DNA of 64,000 nucleotides from Yinghuangia seranimata (GTDB lineage: Bacteria; Actinomycetota; Actinomycetes; Streptomycetales; Streptomycetaceae). Position 1 is the stretch's first letter. Each line of letters starts with the position of its first letter. Below are positions 32,744-41,518 of this stretch, piece after piece. Location of the stretch: the NCBI RefSeq assembly GCF_029953285.1, contig NZ_JASAOI010000023.1, positions 124,001 through 188,000 on the forward strand. The letters are read 5' to 3'. Both the position numbers and the translations under genes were made by a program. Under the pieces are notes generated by a model. It worked only from the letters and a program-made list of their open reading frames with translations, did not search any database and was not told the DNA's origin.

Positions 32744-32988
32744 GAGAATCCCCCTCGCATCGCTGCGGATTGCCGATCTGTCCGTCCATGGACCCCGGCG
32801 GGCAGGGCCGCCGGTTGTGCCGAGCCGCACCGGGCGGCCGGCCCCGGCGTACGCAGGCACGCCGAACCGACCACCCGGCCAGTACTGTGGAAAAGAGACT
32901 TCAGAGAAGAGACTTCAGACCGCGCCCGGCGGACGCCGGACGCACACCGCGCGTGCCCGGCCGCCACCAAGGGCGCCGGGCCCGCGCG

Positions 32989-33975
32989 TCACCCCCGGAA
33001 CCCGGTCGCGGTCCCGGCCTGCCAACGCGGCAGCCGGGTCCGGGAGAAGTCGGCCGCGCCGCCACCCGAGGCCAGGTGCGCGCGGATGTCGTCGAGGTAC
33101 CGGCCGAGCGCCCGCTGCGCCGGCGCGCCGCCCGCAAGGGCCAGGAAGCTGGCCCGCTCCGCGGCCAGGCCGCGCTCCACGGACGCCGAACTCGCCTCGT
33201 ACACCAGGCGCTTCGCGGCGCCGACGGCGGACGCCGAACGGGTCGCCAGGCGCGACGCGACCTCGTGCGCGTGCTTGACCACCTCGTCGCGCGGCACCAC
33301 GTGGTGCACGAGGCCCGCCTCCAGCGCTTCCGCCGGAGAGAACAGCCTTCCCTCCAGCAGCAGTTCGATGGTGCGCGCGGAGCCGAGCATGCGGGCCAGC
33401 AGCTGGCTGCCGCCGCCGCCCGGCACCAGGCCGAGCAGTAGCTCGGCCTGCCCCAGGTCGTACGGGCCGTCGCCGGTCACCCGGATGTCGCAGCCCAGCG
33501 CCAGCTCGAACCCGCCGCCGAGCGCGGGCCCGTCGATCGCCGCGACGAACACCGTGTCGCTGCGCCGCATGCTGCGGATCACCTCGTGGAAGCGCAGCAG
33601 CGAGACCAGGCCTCCGACGGGCGTCGCGGCCAGCGCGGCGCGCAGCCGCGGCACCCGCACCAGCGGCGCGAGCACCCGCAGCGGCACAGGCGCGAGCCGC
33701 TCCGGCAGCGCGACGCCGGCGCGCCGGACGCCGTCCAGGATCTCGTCGATGTCGTAGTGGCCGATGAACACCCCGGGCGTCGCGCCGGTCAGCACCACGG
33801 CACGCACATCGGGATCGCGCCGGGCGGCGGCCAGCGTGTCGGCCAGCCGGTCCATCAGCGCGGCGTTCAGGAAGTTCAGGGGCGGGTTGTCGACGCGCAC
33901 GGTCAGCACCGCGCCGTCGCGTTCGGCTGTGACGGCGGACGGGTCGACGGAAAAGGGCGAGGGCAACGAAGGCAT
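32989..33975 (-). CDS. Enoyl-CoA hydratase/isomerase-family protein with an insertion
   Basis: The crotonase-fold protein of 328 residues has VDNPPLNFLNAALMDRLA, the oxyanion block IDGPALGGGFELALGCD and GLVPGGGGSQLLARMLG (a Glu usually sits at the first of these glycines in hydratases). Compared with the usual 260 residues it carries an Arg/Leu-rich insertion of about 60 residues after GHYDIDEILDGV. The second catalytic Glu position reads LGLVPGGGG, so hydratase activity is doubtful and isomerase, hydrolase or lyase chemistry is possible. ATG 33975 follows GAGGAAA. It is probably a tailoring or acyl-chain-editing enzyme of the cluster. Confidence 0.85.
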   Translation of the reverse strand: MPSLPSPFSVDPSAVTAERDGAVLTVRVDNPPLNFLNAALMDRLADTLAAARRDPDVRAVVLTGATPGVFIGHYDIDEILDGVRRAGVALPERLAPVPLRVLAPLVRVPRLRAALAATPVGGLVSLLRFHEVIRSMRRSDTVFVAAIDGPALGGGFELALGCDIRVTGDGPYDLGQAELLLGLVPGGGGSQLLARMLGSARTIELLLEGRLFSPAEALEAGLVHHVVPRDEVVKHAHEVASRLATRSASAVGAAKRLVYEASSASVERGLAAERASFLALAGGAPAQRALGRYLDDIRAHLASGGGAADFSRTRLPRWQAGTATGFRG

Positions 33976-34254
33976 GTCGGGATTTCCTCTGTGGAGGGAC
34001 GCGCGGCCGAATGCGGGCAGCGCGAAGCCGCGAGGCGGTCGGAAGTACGGCCGCGGAGCCGAGGGGCCGGCGAGCACGGGGAGCGGGCCCGGCTCGCACC
34101 GCGGTGTCGTGGGCGGTGGTGTGTGTCGGCGCCGAAGCGCGCGACGGGTGGGCGCAGTCGGGCGGTCCCAAGAGGCCGCCCGGGGCGGCCCGGCGGTCCG
34201 GGCCGCGCGTGCGGGGCGGCCGCGGATCGCGCGCGCCGCGTCCCCGCGTCGGCT

Positions 34255-35688
34255 CTACACCCGGGTGCGCGCGGGTTCTGTCAGCGCGGTCAGCACCTCG
34301 GCGGCGGCGCGTTCGCCGGACGCGACGGCGCCGTCCATGCCGCCGTAGTTGTCGGTCGCGGTCTCGGTACCGGCCCAGTGCACCCGCCCGATCGGGCGGG
34401 CCAGCACGCGCAGCACGCCGGTGAGCGTGCCCGGCGCGGCCAGGCCGAAGTAGCAGCCGCGCGCCCACGGGTCGGCGGCCCAGTCCTTCTCCAGGAACAG
34501 CCCCGGGTCGCCGGCCTCGGGGCCGAACAGCCGGGTGAACGTCGCGAGCGCCGCGCGCCGCCGGTCGGCCGCGTCCAGCTTCGCGAAGTCGCGCGCGCGG
34601 TCGCCGGGCACGAAGCCCAGCAGCACGCCCGGGCCGCCGGTGGGCGGCGAGTTGTCGAACGTCGCGGTGACCGGGCCGCGCACGGTGAACGCCTGGCCGC
34701 TGAGCCCGCGGTCGCGCCAGAACGGCCGGTCGTAGACCGCGGTGACCTTGGTGACCGCGGCCATCGGCAGCGCCTGAAGCGCCGTCAGGCGCTCCTTCGG
34801 CAACCCCGGTTCGAACTCCAGTTCCGCCGCGAGCACCGGCGGGACCGCGACGATCACGCGCCGCGCCTTCACCTTGAGCCGGCCCGCGCGGACCTCGACC
34901 CCGGAGCCGGTGTCGACGACCGACGTGACCGGCACGCCGGTCAGCACCCGGTCGCCGAGCCCCGCGGCCAGCCCCTCCGCGATGACGGTCGACCCGCCCA
35001 CCACGCGGTCCTGGACCTCGCTCGTGGTCAGCGCCTCGAAGCCGCCCGCGCCGCTGATGTACGCCAGCGCCTGGAGCAGGTTCACCTGGTGGGGCGCCGC
35101 GCCCCAGATGGTCGTGACGGCGACGTCGAGCATCGCGCGCCCCGTCCGCGTGCGCACCGCGCGGTCCAGCCACGCGCCGAGCGTCGACGCGTCCAGCCGG
35201 GCGGCGTCGGGGGCCGACGCCGCGTCCGCGGCCGGCACCCGGCGGGCCTGCCGGTCCAGACGCGTCTGCGCCTGCACCAGGTCCACGAGCGTGCCGGGCC
35301 CCAGCGGCGGGACCTTGCCGCGCTGCCGGCGGATCTTCCCGGCCACCTCGAGCAGGCTCGCGCCGGTGTCGTGGCTGCGGAAGAACTCCGCGCCGACCAG
35401 CTGCGCGGCCACCCGCAGGCGGGAGTTGCGCGGCGCCGACCACTGGCCGCCCATCTCGGTGGTGAGGCCGCCGCCGATGGCGGCCGCCTCGAGGCGGCCG
35501 CCGACGCGGTCGCGGGCCTCCAGCACCAGCGGCTCGTAGCCGGCGCGTAAGACGTCGCGGGCGGCGGACAGGCCCGCCAGGCCCGCCCCGACGACCACCA
35601 CGTCGGCCTCCCGGGTCCGGGTCCGCGGCCTGGCCGCCGACCCGTTCCCGGAACCGCCCTCCGCGGCGGGGGTGTTCTCGTCCGTCAT
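34255..35688 (-). CDS. Flavin amine-oxidase-family protein, TTA codon
   Basis: The protein of 477 residues has a disordered 26-residue start, then DVVVVGAGLAGLSAARDVL (FAD), LEARDRVGGRL (GGR motif), EMGGQW, and the C-terminal VHWAGTETATDNYGGMDGAVASG block. This is the full flavin monoamine oxidase layout, with the motif near WAGTE that covers the flavin. It would oxidise an amine or C-H/C-C bond with O2. Leu47 is encoded by TTA (plus-strand taa at 35548-35550), so translation may need the bldA tRNA. Its ATG overlaps the stop of the upstream SDR (ATGA). A 279-base non-coding gap follows its stop. Confidence 0.9.
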   Translation of the reverse strand: MTDENTPAAEGGSGNGSAARPRTRTREADVVVVGAGLAGLSAARDVLRAGYEPLVLEARDRVGGRLEAAAIGGGLTTEMGGQWSAPRNSRLRVAAQLVGAEFFRSHDTGASLLEVAGKIRRQRGKVPPLGPGTLVDLVQAQTRLDRQARRVPAADAASAPDAARLDASTLGAWLDRAVRTRTGRAMLDVAVTTIWGAAPHQVNLLQALAYISGAGGFEALTTSEVQDRVVGGSTVIAEGLAAGLGDRVLTGVPVTSVVDTGSGVEVRAGRLKVKARRVIVAVPPVLAAELEFEPGLPKERLTALQALPMAAVTKVTAVYDRPFWRDRGLSGQAFTVRGPVTATFDNSPPTGGPGVLLGFVPGDRARDFAKLDAADRRRAALATFTRLFGPEAGDPGLFLEKDWAADPWARGCYFGLAAPGTLTGVLRVLARPIGRVHWAGTETATDNYGGMDGAVASGERAAAEVLTALTEPARTRV

Positions 35689-36677
35689 GACTGCTCAGCT
35701 CTCGGTGTCGCGAGGTCGAACACGACCCCGGTGGACTGTTCGGAGACCTCCCAGAGGCGGTGCGCCACCTCGGTGTCGTAGGCCTTCTTCTTCGCCTTCA
35801 CCACACCCGGCGCGCCGCGGTACTGGCCCATCCGGCTGGGGCCGACGAACGTGCCGCCCGGCAGCCCCGGCAGGGTGGCCGCGCACAGCTGCGGCAGTGC
35901 GCCCTTGCGCGGGCTCACGGCCATCAGCTTGTTCATCCCGCCCGCGATCGCCCGGATCGGCGCCGCCTTGATGGACGCCGTCTGCAGGTTGGTCGCCGCG
36001 TAGCCCGGGTGCGCGAGCACGCTGGTCAGCGCGACCCCGCTCGCCTTGGCGCGGCGGTCCAGCTCGAACCCGAAGTGCAGGTTGGCGAGCTTGGCCTGGC
36101 CGTAGGCGGTGTAGCGGTTGTAGCGCCGCTCGCGGTGCAGGTCGTCGAAGTTGATCTTCCCCTGCGCGTGCAGCGTGCTGCTGACCGTCACCACGCGCGG
36201 CGCGGGCGCCGCGAGCAGGTGGGGGAGCAGCAGACCGGTCAGCGCGAAGTGCCCGAAGTGGTTGGTGCCGATCTGCAGTTCGAAGCCGTCGGCGGTCTTG
36301 CCGCGCGGCGTCGCCATCACGCCGGCGTTGTTCACCAGCAGGTCCAGCGCCCGGTACGCGCCGGCGAACCCGGCTGCGAACTCCCGCACCGACGCGAGGT
36401 CGGCCAGGTCCAGCGCCCGCACGTCGAGCTTGGCGTGCGGGACGTCCTCGCGCAGGACGTCGACGGCCCGCTCGCCGCGCGCCGCGTCGCGGCACGCGAT
36501 GACCACCGTCGCGCCGGCCCGGGCCAGCTCACGCGCGGTCTCCAGGCCCAGCCCGCCGTTGCCGCCGGTCACCACCGCGGTGACACCGGTCAGGTCGCCG
36601 ATGTCGGCGGCCGACCACTTCTTGGGGATGACCGAGCCGGGGCGGCCCTGCTCGGTACCGGATTCCGTTGTCGCCAT
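35685..36677 (-). CDS. SDR-family oxidoreductase (retinol-dehydrogenase-like)
   Basis: The SDR of 330 residues has the cofactor motif VVTGGNGGLGLETARELARAG, NNAGVMATPR, SSTLHAQG (catalytic Ser) and YTAYGQAKLANLHF (Tyr/Lys). The pattern KINFDDLHRERRYNRYTAY marks the WWOX/RDH-like branch acting on lipophilic alcohols or ketones with NADP(H). The gene is first in a small leftward operon with the amine oxidase. A convincing promoter (36905 to 36878) and a leader hairpin lie upstream. ATG 36677 follows GGAGAGG. Confidence 0.92.
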   Translation of the reverse strand: MATTESGTEQGRPGSVIPKKWSAADIGDLTGVTAVVTGGNGGLGLETARELARAGATVVIACRDAARGERAVDVLREDVPHAKLDVRALDLADLASVREFAAGFAGAYRALDLLVNNAGVMATPRGKTADGFELQIGTNHFGHFALTGLLLPHLLAAPAPRVVTVSSTLHAQGKINFDDLHRERRYNRYTAYGQAKLANLHFGFELDRRAKASGVALTSVLAHPGYAATNLQTASIKAAPIRAIAGGMNKLMAVSPRKGALPQLCAATLPGLPGGTFVGPSRMGQYRGAPGVVKAKKKAYDTEVAHRLWEVSEQSTGVVFDLATPRAEQS

Positions 36678-36803
36678 GAGGCCTCTCCTTCGCGTGCGAC
36701 CAGGGGTCGTCCCGCGGGCGGTGCTCCGGTGGATCGGCACGTCGTCGGGCCGCGAAAACCGGAACAGCGCTTGTTTGTGCGGGCGCGCGGAAATACCGCG
36801 GTC

Positions 36804-36822
36804 CGCCCCGGATTCCGGGGCG
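36804..36822. promoter_or_regulatory. Palindrome in the leader of the SDR/amine-oxidase operon
   Basis: CGCCCCGG-ATT-CCGGGGCG is an exact 8-bp inverted repeat with a three-base loop, 127 bases before the SDR start and downstream of the putative promoter. It may be an operator or an mRNA hairpin; the sequence alone does not decide. Confidence 0.45.
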
Positions 36823-36877
36823 ACCGACCTGGTCTGCGCGGCTTATATATCGACGGTGCGCTGCGGTTCCGTTTCGG

Positions 36878-36905
36878 AGTCTATAAGATCCGTGACTCCG
36901 GTCAA
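36878..36905 (-). promoter_or_regulatory. Promoter for the SDR/amine-oxidase operon
   Basis: On the minus strand TTGACC (36905-36900) and TAGACT (36883-36878) are separated by 16 bases, close to the Streptomyces sigma-70-type consensus. The surrounding stretch 36840-36965 is markedly AT-rich for this genome. It lies between the molybdenum-enzyme operon and the SDR gene and points to the SDR. Confidence 0.65.
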
Positions 36906-36965
36906 TGTGAATTTATTTGCTGTTGTGTAAACTCTCGGTGGCGGACTTGAATTCCATGGGCAAAT

Positions 36966-36988
36966 CTTTACCGGCAGGGCCGGTAAAG
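36966..36988 (-). terminator. Terminator of the molybdenum-hydroxylase operon
   Basis: CTTTACCGGC-AGG-GCCGGTAAAG is a perfect 10-bp stem with a three-base loop, 15 bases after the stop of the large subunit. It is positioned to end the leftward three-gene transcript before the next promoter. Confidence 0.85.
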
Positions 36989-37003
36989 GCCTGTGAGAAT
37001 TGG

Positions 37004-39235
37004 TCAGCCAAACAGTTTGTCCACCGTGACCGGCAGGTCCCTGACCCGCCTCCCGGTGGCGTTGAACAGGGCGTTTGCTATGGCGGCCGCCGAACCCACG
37101 GTTCCCAGCTCGCCGATCCCGCGCGCCCCGAACTCATTGAAGTTCGTATCCGGATGGCTGAGGAATTGAATATCGAAAACCGGAACGTCGGCGTTCACTG
37201 GAATGAGGTATTCCGCAAGGTTGGCGTTCGCGGTGCGCCCTGACGCCGGCTCCATGACGCTGCCCTCGAACAACGCCTGGCCGATCCCGAACACCAGCCC
37301 GCCGGCAATCTGGGAGCGCGCCGTCCGCTCGTTCACAATGCGCCCGGCGTCGATGACGGACGTGAACCTGCGCAACCGCACCTCGGACGTCCACGCGTGC
37401 ACCCGCACCTCGCAGAAATGCGCGCCGAACGAGTGCACCGCGAAATTCCGCGCGTCCGGCGGGGGAGCGGAGCCGTCCTGCGCCTCGACCCCCGACACGT
37501 CGATCCGCGTCAGCAGCTCGCCGAACGCCGCGTCCAGGCCGCCGGGCCCGGTCAGCCGGCCCTCCGCGTACACCACGTCCTTCGGGTCGAGCCCGTGGAA
37601 CGGCGACGCCGCGTTCTGCACGGCGACCTGGACCAGCTGCGCGACCGCCGCCGACGCCGCGGCCCGCGCCGCCGTCGCCGTGCTCGCGGTGCCCGCCGAC
37701 GCGAACGCCCCGTAGTTCATGGGCAGCACCGAGTCGCCCAGCACCGCCGCGACGCGCTCGCCGGGCAGGCCCAGCCGCTCGGCGACCACGCTGGACAGCA
37801 CCGTGCGCATGCCGGTGCCCAGGTCGGCGGTCGCCGACGACACCTCCGCGCCGCCGTCCGCACGCAGCCGGACCTTCGCCATCGTGTACGGGAACTGGTT
37901 GCCCGGATACGCCGCGGACGCCATCCCGTACCCGATCAGCCAGTCCCCCTCGCGCACCGAACCCGGCCGCTGCGCGCGGCGGTTCCAGCCGAAGCGCGCG
38001 GCACCCAGCCGGTAGCACTCGTCCAGGTGCTTGCTCGACCACGGCACACCGCGGCCCGGCACCACCGTCGAGTAGTTGCGCAGGCGCAGCTCGACCGGGT
38101 CCAGGTTCAGCTTCGCGGCCAGCTCGTCCATCGCCGACTCCAGCGCGAACGACCCCGGCTCCTCGCCCGGCGCGCGCATCCAGGTGCTCGGCGGCGCGTC
38201 CAGCATCGCGACCTTCTGCGCGACGTGGATGTTGGGTGCCTTGTACAGGTAGCGCGACGTGGTGTGCGCGGCCTGCTCGAAGATCAGCCCCGAGGTGGAG
38301 AGCCCGCTCACCGCCTCGTGCTTGACCGCCTGGAGCGCACCGTCCGCGGACGCGCCGAGCTCGACCGTCTGGTGCACGGGCGTGCGGTTCCCGGTCACGC
38401 TGAACATCTGCTCGTGCGTGATCACCGTCTTGACCGGCCGGCCCAGCGCCTGCGCGGCCGCCGCGGTCAGCAGCGGATGCGCCCAGGTGTAGAGCTTCCC
38501 GCCGAAACCGCCGCCGACGTGCTCGCTGAGCACCCGCACCCGCGCCGGATCCTGGCCCAGCGCCGCCGCGACCGTCAGCGCGCTCGGCATCGCCGCCTGC
38601 GTGCCCAGGTGCAGCGTCAGCCCCGCCTGGTCCCACACCGCGACCGTCGCGTGCGGCTCGAGCGGCACCGGGTTCTTCGGCGGCTGCGTGTACGTGCCGC
38701 CCGCGCGCACCGGCGCCGCGGCCAGCGCCGCCTCGATCGACGGCACGCCCGGGGCCAGCAGGTCGAGCACGTCCGGCTCGCCGTTGATCGGGCCCGGGCT
38801 CACCGCGTTCGGCAGCGCCGCCGCGAAGTCCGCGACCGGCGGCCGCGCGTCGTACACCACGCGCACCAACGCGGCGCCGCGCCGGGCCTGTTCGAAGGTG
38901 TCCGCGACCACCAGGCCGACGATCTGCCCGTGGTGGCGCACCTCGGCGTCCTGCAGCGGCAGCCAGTTCTGGCCCAGGAAGCTCTGGTCGGAGTGGACGA
39001 TGCCGCCGTACAGCTTGAGCGGGTTGAACGGCGAGTACACCGCGAGCACGCCGGGGGAGGCGAGCGCCGCCTCGGCGTCCACCGCGGTCACCGTGCCGCG
39101 CCCGACGGTCGCGAGCACCAGGTACCCGTACGCCAGCCCCGAAGGGTGCAGGTCCGCCGCGTACTTCGCGGCGCCGGTCACCTTCGCCGGGCCCTCGACC
39201 CGGGCGCGTCCGCGCCCGAGGATCTCCGCGGTCAT
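37004..39235 (-). CDS. Molybdenum hydroxylase large subunit (PaoC/YagR-like)
   Basis: The protein of 743 residues matches the short, separate molybdopterin subunit of PaoABC-type aldehyde oxidoreductases (xanthine oxidase family). EGPAKVTGAAKYAAD is at the start, EHVGGGFGGKLYTW is a Moco block, and PGEEPGSFALESAMDELA and DLGTGMRTVLSSVVAE follow. The C-terminal GARGIGELGTVG contains the catalytic base, Glu709. Such enzymes hydroxylate aldehydes or N-heterocycles using water. The start MTAEILGRG sits two bases after the FAD-subunit stop, so the operon is tightly coupled. Inside a PKS cluster it may oxidise an aldehyde intermediate (inference). Confidence 0.93.
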   Translation of the reverse strand: MTAEILGRGRARVEGPAKVTGAAKYAADLHPSGLAYGYLVLATVGRGTVTAVDAEAALASPGVLAVYSPFNPLKLYGGIVHSDQSFLGQNWLPLQDAEVRHHGQIVGLVVADTFEQARRGAALVRVVYDARPPVADFAAALPNAVSPGPINGEPDVLDLLAPGVPSIEAALAAAPVRAGGTYTQPPKNPVPLEPHATVAVWDQAGLTLHLGTQAAMPSALTVAAALGQDPARVRVLSEHVGGGFGGKLYTWAHPLLTAAAAQALGRPVKTVITHEQMFSVTGNRTPVHQTVELGASADGALQAVKHEAVSGLSTSGLIFEQAAHTTSRYLYKAPNIHVAQKVAMLDAPPSTWMRAPGEEPGSFALESAMDELAAKLNLDPVELRLRNYSTVVPGRGVPWSSKHLDECYRLGAARFGWNRRAQRPGSVREGDWLIGYGMASAAYPGNQFPYTMAKVRLRADGGAEVSSATADLGTGMRTVLSSVVAERLGLPGERVAAVLGDSVLPMNYGAFASAGTASTATAARAAASAAVAQLVQVAVQNAASPFHGLDPKDVVYAEGRLTGPGGLDAAFGELLTRIDVSGVEAQDGSAPPPDARNFAVHSFGAHFCEVRVHAWTSEVRLRRFTSVIDAGRIVNERTARSQIAGGLVFGIGQALFEGSVMEPASGRTANANLAEYLIPVNADVPVFDIQFLSHPDTNFNEFGARGIGELGTVGSAAAIANALFNATGRRVRDLPVTVDKLFG

Positions 39236-39236
39236 G

Positions 39237-40208
39237 TCATCCCCCCAGTGCAAGGAGTGTGCGCACCGCGGTGCGGCGGAGCAGCGCCGGCTTGAACGCG
39301 TTGAACGCCAGCGGCCGCGCGTCGGCGGTGCCGGCCTCCACCGCCTGGCGTGCCGTGGCCTCGGTCAACCGCTTGCCGCGCAGCGCCTGTTCGGCGAGCG
39401 GCAGGCGCCACGGCCGGGTGCCGACCCCGCCCACCGCGAGCCGTACGTCGCGCACGGTTCCGTTGCGCACGTCCAGCGCCGCGGCGACGGAGACCAGCGC
39501 GAACTCGTAGGACTGCCGGTCGCGGACCTTGAGGTACGTCGAGCGGCGTGCGAACGCGAGCCGGGGCACCGCCACCGCGGTGACCAGTTCGCCCGGCCGC
39601 AGGTCGTTCTCGACCTGCGGGGAGTCGCCCGGCAGCCGGTAGAAGTCGGCGAGCGGCACCTCGCGCCGGCCCGCGGGCCCGGCGAGTTCGACGCGCGCGT
39701 CGAGCGCGACCAGCGCCACGGCCAGGTCGCTGGCGTGCGTCGCGACGCAGCTCGCGCTGGTGCCGAAGACGGCGTGGCCCCGGTTGGCGCCGGTCTGCGC
39801 GGGGCAGCCCGAGCCGGGCTGCCGCTTGTTGCACGCGGTGGCCACGTCGCGGAAGTAGCCGCAGCGGGTGCGCTGCAGAAGGTTGCCGCCGATGCTGGCC
39901 ATGTTGCGGATCTGCGGCGAGGCGCTGGCCTGCAGCGCCTGCGCGACGACCGGGAACTCGGCGGCGACCACCGGGTGTTCGGCGACGTCGCTCATCCGCT
40001 CCAGGGCGCCGACGCGCAGGCCGTCGCGGTCGAGGCGGATCCCGCGCAGGCCCAGGCCGTTGATGTCGATGACGGCGTCGGGCTCGACGACGCCGAGCTT
40101 CATCAGGTCGACGAGCGTGGTGCCGCCCGCGAGGTACGCGGTGCGCGGTGTGGTGCGGGCGAACGCGTCGGCGGGGGTGCGGGCGGCGGCGTACTCGAAG
40201 GCGCGCAC
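39237..40208 (-). CDS. Molybdenum hydroxylase FAD/[4Fe-4S] subunit (PaoB/YagS-like)
   Basis: The protein of 323 residues has the CO-dehydrogenase flavoprotein fold: TAYLAGGTTLVDLMKLGV (FAD), ASASPQIRNMASIGGNLLQ (second FAD motif) and a C-terminal barrel-like domain. Between them lies a cysteine-rich insertion, RTRCGYFRDVATACNKR...GSGC...SASC. This is characteristic of PaoB-type subunits, which bind an additional [4Fe-4S] cluster. Start GTG 40208 is one base after the small-subunit stop. It relays electrons from the iron-sulfur centres to FAD. Confidence 0.92.
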   Translation of the reverse strand: MRAFEYAAARTPADAFARTTPRTAYLAGGTTLVDLMKLGVVEPDAVIDINGLGLRGIRLDRDGLRVGALERMSDVAEHPVVAAEFPVVAQALQASASPQIRNMASIGGNLLQRTRCGYFRDVATACNKRQPGSGCPAQTGANRGHAVFGTSASCVATHASDLAVALVALDARVELAGPAGRREVPLADFYRLPGDSPQVENDLRPGELVTAVAVPRLAFARRSTYLKVRDRQSYEFALVSVAAALDVRNGTVRDVRLAVGGVGTRPWRLPLAEQALRGKRLTEATARQAVEAGTADARPLAFNAFKPALLRRTAVRTLLALGG

Positions 40209-40209
40209 G

Positions 40210-40917
40210 TCACACCGCCTCGTCGAGCGCGGCCGTCGCCGGGGCGCCGACCGACTGGATCGCCTTGACGATGCCCGGGTAGGCGCCGCACCGGCACAGG
40301 TTGCCGGACATGTTCTGGCGGATCTCCTCGGCGGAGCCGCAACGCCGTTCCTCGACCACGGCGACGGCGCTCATGAGCTGGCCGGGGGTGCAGAAGCCGC
40401 ACTGGAAGGCGTCGTTGTCGATGAACGCCTGCTGCATCGGGTGGAGTCGCTCACCGGAGGCGAGGCCTTCGACGGTGGTCACCGGGCGGTTGTCGGCCGC
40501 GGCGGCGAGGGTGAGGCACGAGAGGACGCGGCGGCCGTCGACGTGGACGGTGCAGGCGCCGCACTGGCCGCGGTCGCAGCCCTTCTTGGTGCCGGTCAGG
40601 TCGAGCCGCTCGCGCAGGGCGTCGAGCAGGGTGGTCCGCGGGTCCACCGCGAGCCGGGTGGTGGTGCCGTTGACCGTGAGGGTCGTCGTCACGAGGTTCT
40701 CGCCGGGGCCGGTGAGCGGGGCCTCGGGGAGTACGGCGGGTGTCGTCGGACTCGCTAACGCGGCGGGCGCGGAGCCGGCGGCGACCGCCGCCGCCCCGGC
40801 CGAGGCGCCGGCCACCCGGCCGAGGAAGAGACGCCTCGAAAGCCCTTGCCTCGCTTGCCCGGTGGTCGTTCGATGCGGTGCGGACGGCTGGACGTCGTGC
40901 GGGCCTTGCTGTGCCAC
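40210..40917 (-). CDS. Tat-exported [2Fe-2S] subunit of the molybdenum hydroxylase (PaoA/YagT-like)
   Basis: The protein of 235 residues begins with a Tat signal, SRRLFLGRVAGASAGAAAVAA (twin Arg28-29), so the assembled complex should be exported. The plant-type ferredoxin ligands are in CDRGQCGACTVHVDG and VLSC. The second cluster ligands are CGFCTPGQ and NLCRCGAYPG. Leu54, in the signal region, is encoded by TTA (plus-strand taa at 40756-40758), suggesting bldA-dependent translation of the whole operon. GTG 40917 is the start that gives a sensible Tat signal. It is the first gene of the leftward operon, with a TTGACA promoter upstream. Confidence 0.92.
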   Translation of the reverse strand: MAQQGPHDVQPSAPHRTTTGQARQGLSRRLFLGRVAGASAGAAAVAAGSAPAALASPTTPAVLPEAPLTGPGENLVTTTLTVNGTTTRLAVDPRTTLLDALRERLDLTGTKKGCDRGQCGACTVHVDGRRVLSCLTLAAAADNRPVTTVEGLASGERLHPMQQAFIDNDAFQCGFCTPGQLMSAVAVVEERRCGSAEEIRQNMSGNLCRCGAYPGIVKAIQSVGAPATAALDEAV

Positions 40918-40998
40918 AGATCCCCCAGTGATGCGGTCGGAGGGGCACCGGAGGGCGGTGCCCGGTGGTTCTGGCCGCGAACTTCTGCGTACGGCGCC

Positions 40999-41027
40999 AG
41001 TCTTGGTCAGCGCTTGTTCTCTGTCAA
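40999..41027 (-). promoter_or_regulatory. Promoter for the molybdenum-hydroxylase operon
   Basis: On the minus strand TTGACA (41027-41022) is followed after 17 bases by AAGACT (41004-40999). The -35 is perfect, the -10 weak. It lies in the 126-base gap between the Tat-[2Fe-2S] subunit and the divergent marR gene, so MarR binding could affect both. Confidence 0.55.
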
Positions 41028-41043
41028 GTGGTTGATGGTTATC

Positions 41044-41502
41044 ATGCGCGTTATGCGCATGCGTCGAATGAATCGAATCATCTGGGCCGCGCGGCAGGCG
41101 GGGCTCGCGATGACGGCCTCGAAGGAGCGCCGGCTCAAACCCCTCGGGTTGGCCTCCGCGCACTATTCGGTGCTGTCCGCCGTCTCCGAGCAGCCGGGTG
41201 TCACGGGCGCCGAACTGGCCCGCGACCTGGGTGTCACACCGCAGAACGTGGTCGGCCTGGTCAAGCGCCTGACCGACCGCGGGCTCATCGAACGGCGGGC
41301 CCACTCCCGGCACAAGCAGGTGCTGGAGATGTGGCTGACCCCCGCCGGGGAGGCCGTCCTCGTGAAGGCCGACGCCGAGCTGGCCGCGCTGGAGAAGACC
41401 ATCGCGGACATCCTCGGCGACGACCGGGCCGAGCAACTGCGGCTCCTCCTGGAGGAGTTGGCTGAAGGTATGGGCGACATCCCGAACTCCGAGGCGGGCT
41501 GA
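41044..41502 (+). CDS. MarR-family regulator
   Basis: The winged-helix regulator has about 152 residues. GLASAHYSVLSAVSEQPGVTGAELARDLGVTPQNVVGLVKRLTDRGLIERR is the MarR HTH and wing, with HSRHKQVLEMWLTPAGE as the beta wing. The start is uncertain: ATG occurs at 41035, 41044, 41053, 41059 and 41068, and none has a clear ribosome site. A palindrome ATGCGC-GTTAT-GCGCAT (41044-41060) overlaps the candidate starts and could be an autoregulatory site if a later ATG is used. It is divergent from the molybdenum-hydroxylase operon and upstream of the exporter gene. Confidence 0.9.
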   Translation: MRVMRMRRMNRIIWAARQAGLAMTASKERRLKPLGLASAHYSVLSAVSEQPGVTGAELARDLGVTPQNVVGLVKRLTDRGLIERRAHSRHKQVLEMWLTPAGEAVLVKADAELAALEKTIADILGDDRAEQLRLLLEELAEGMGDIPNSEAG

Positions 41503-41518
41503 CCGCACGGTCGGGGGC

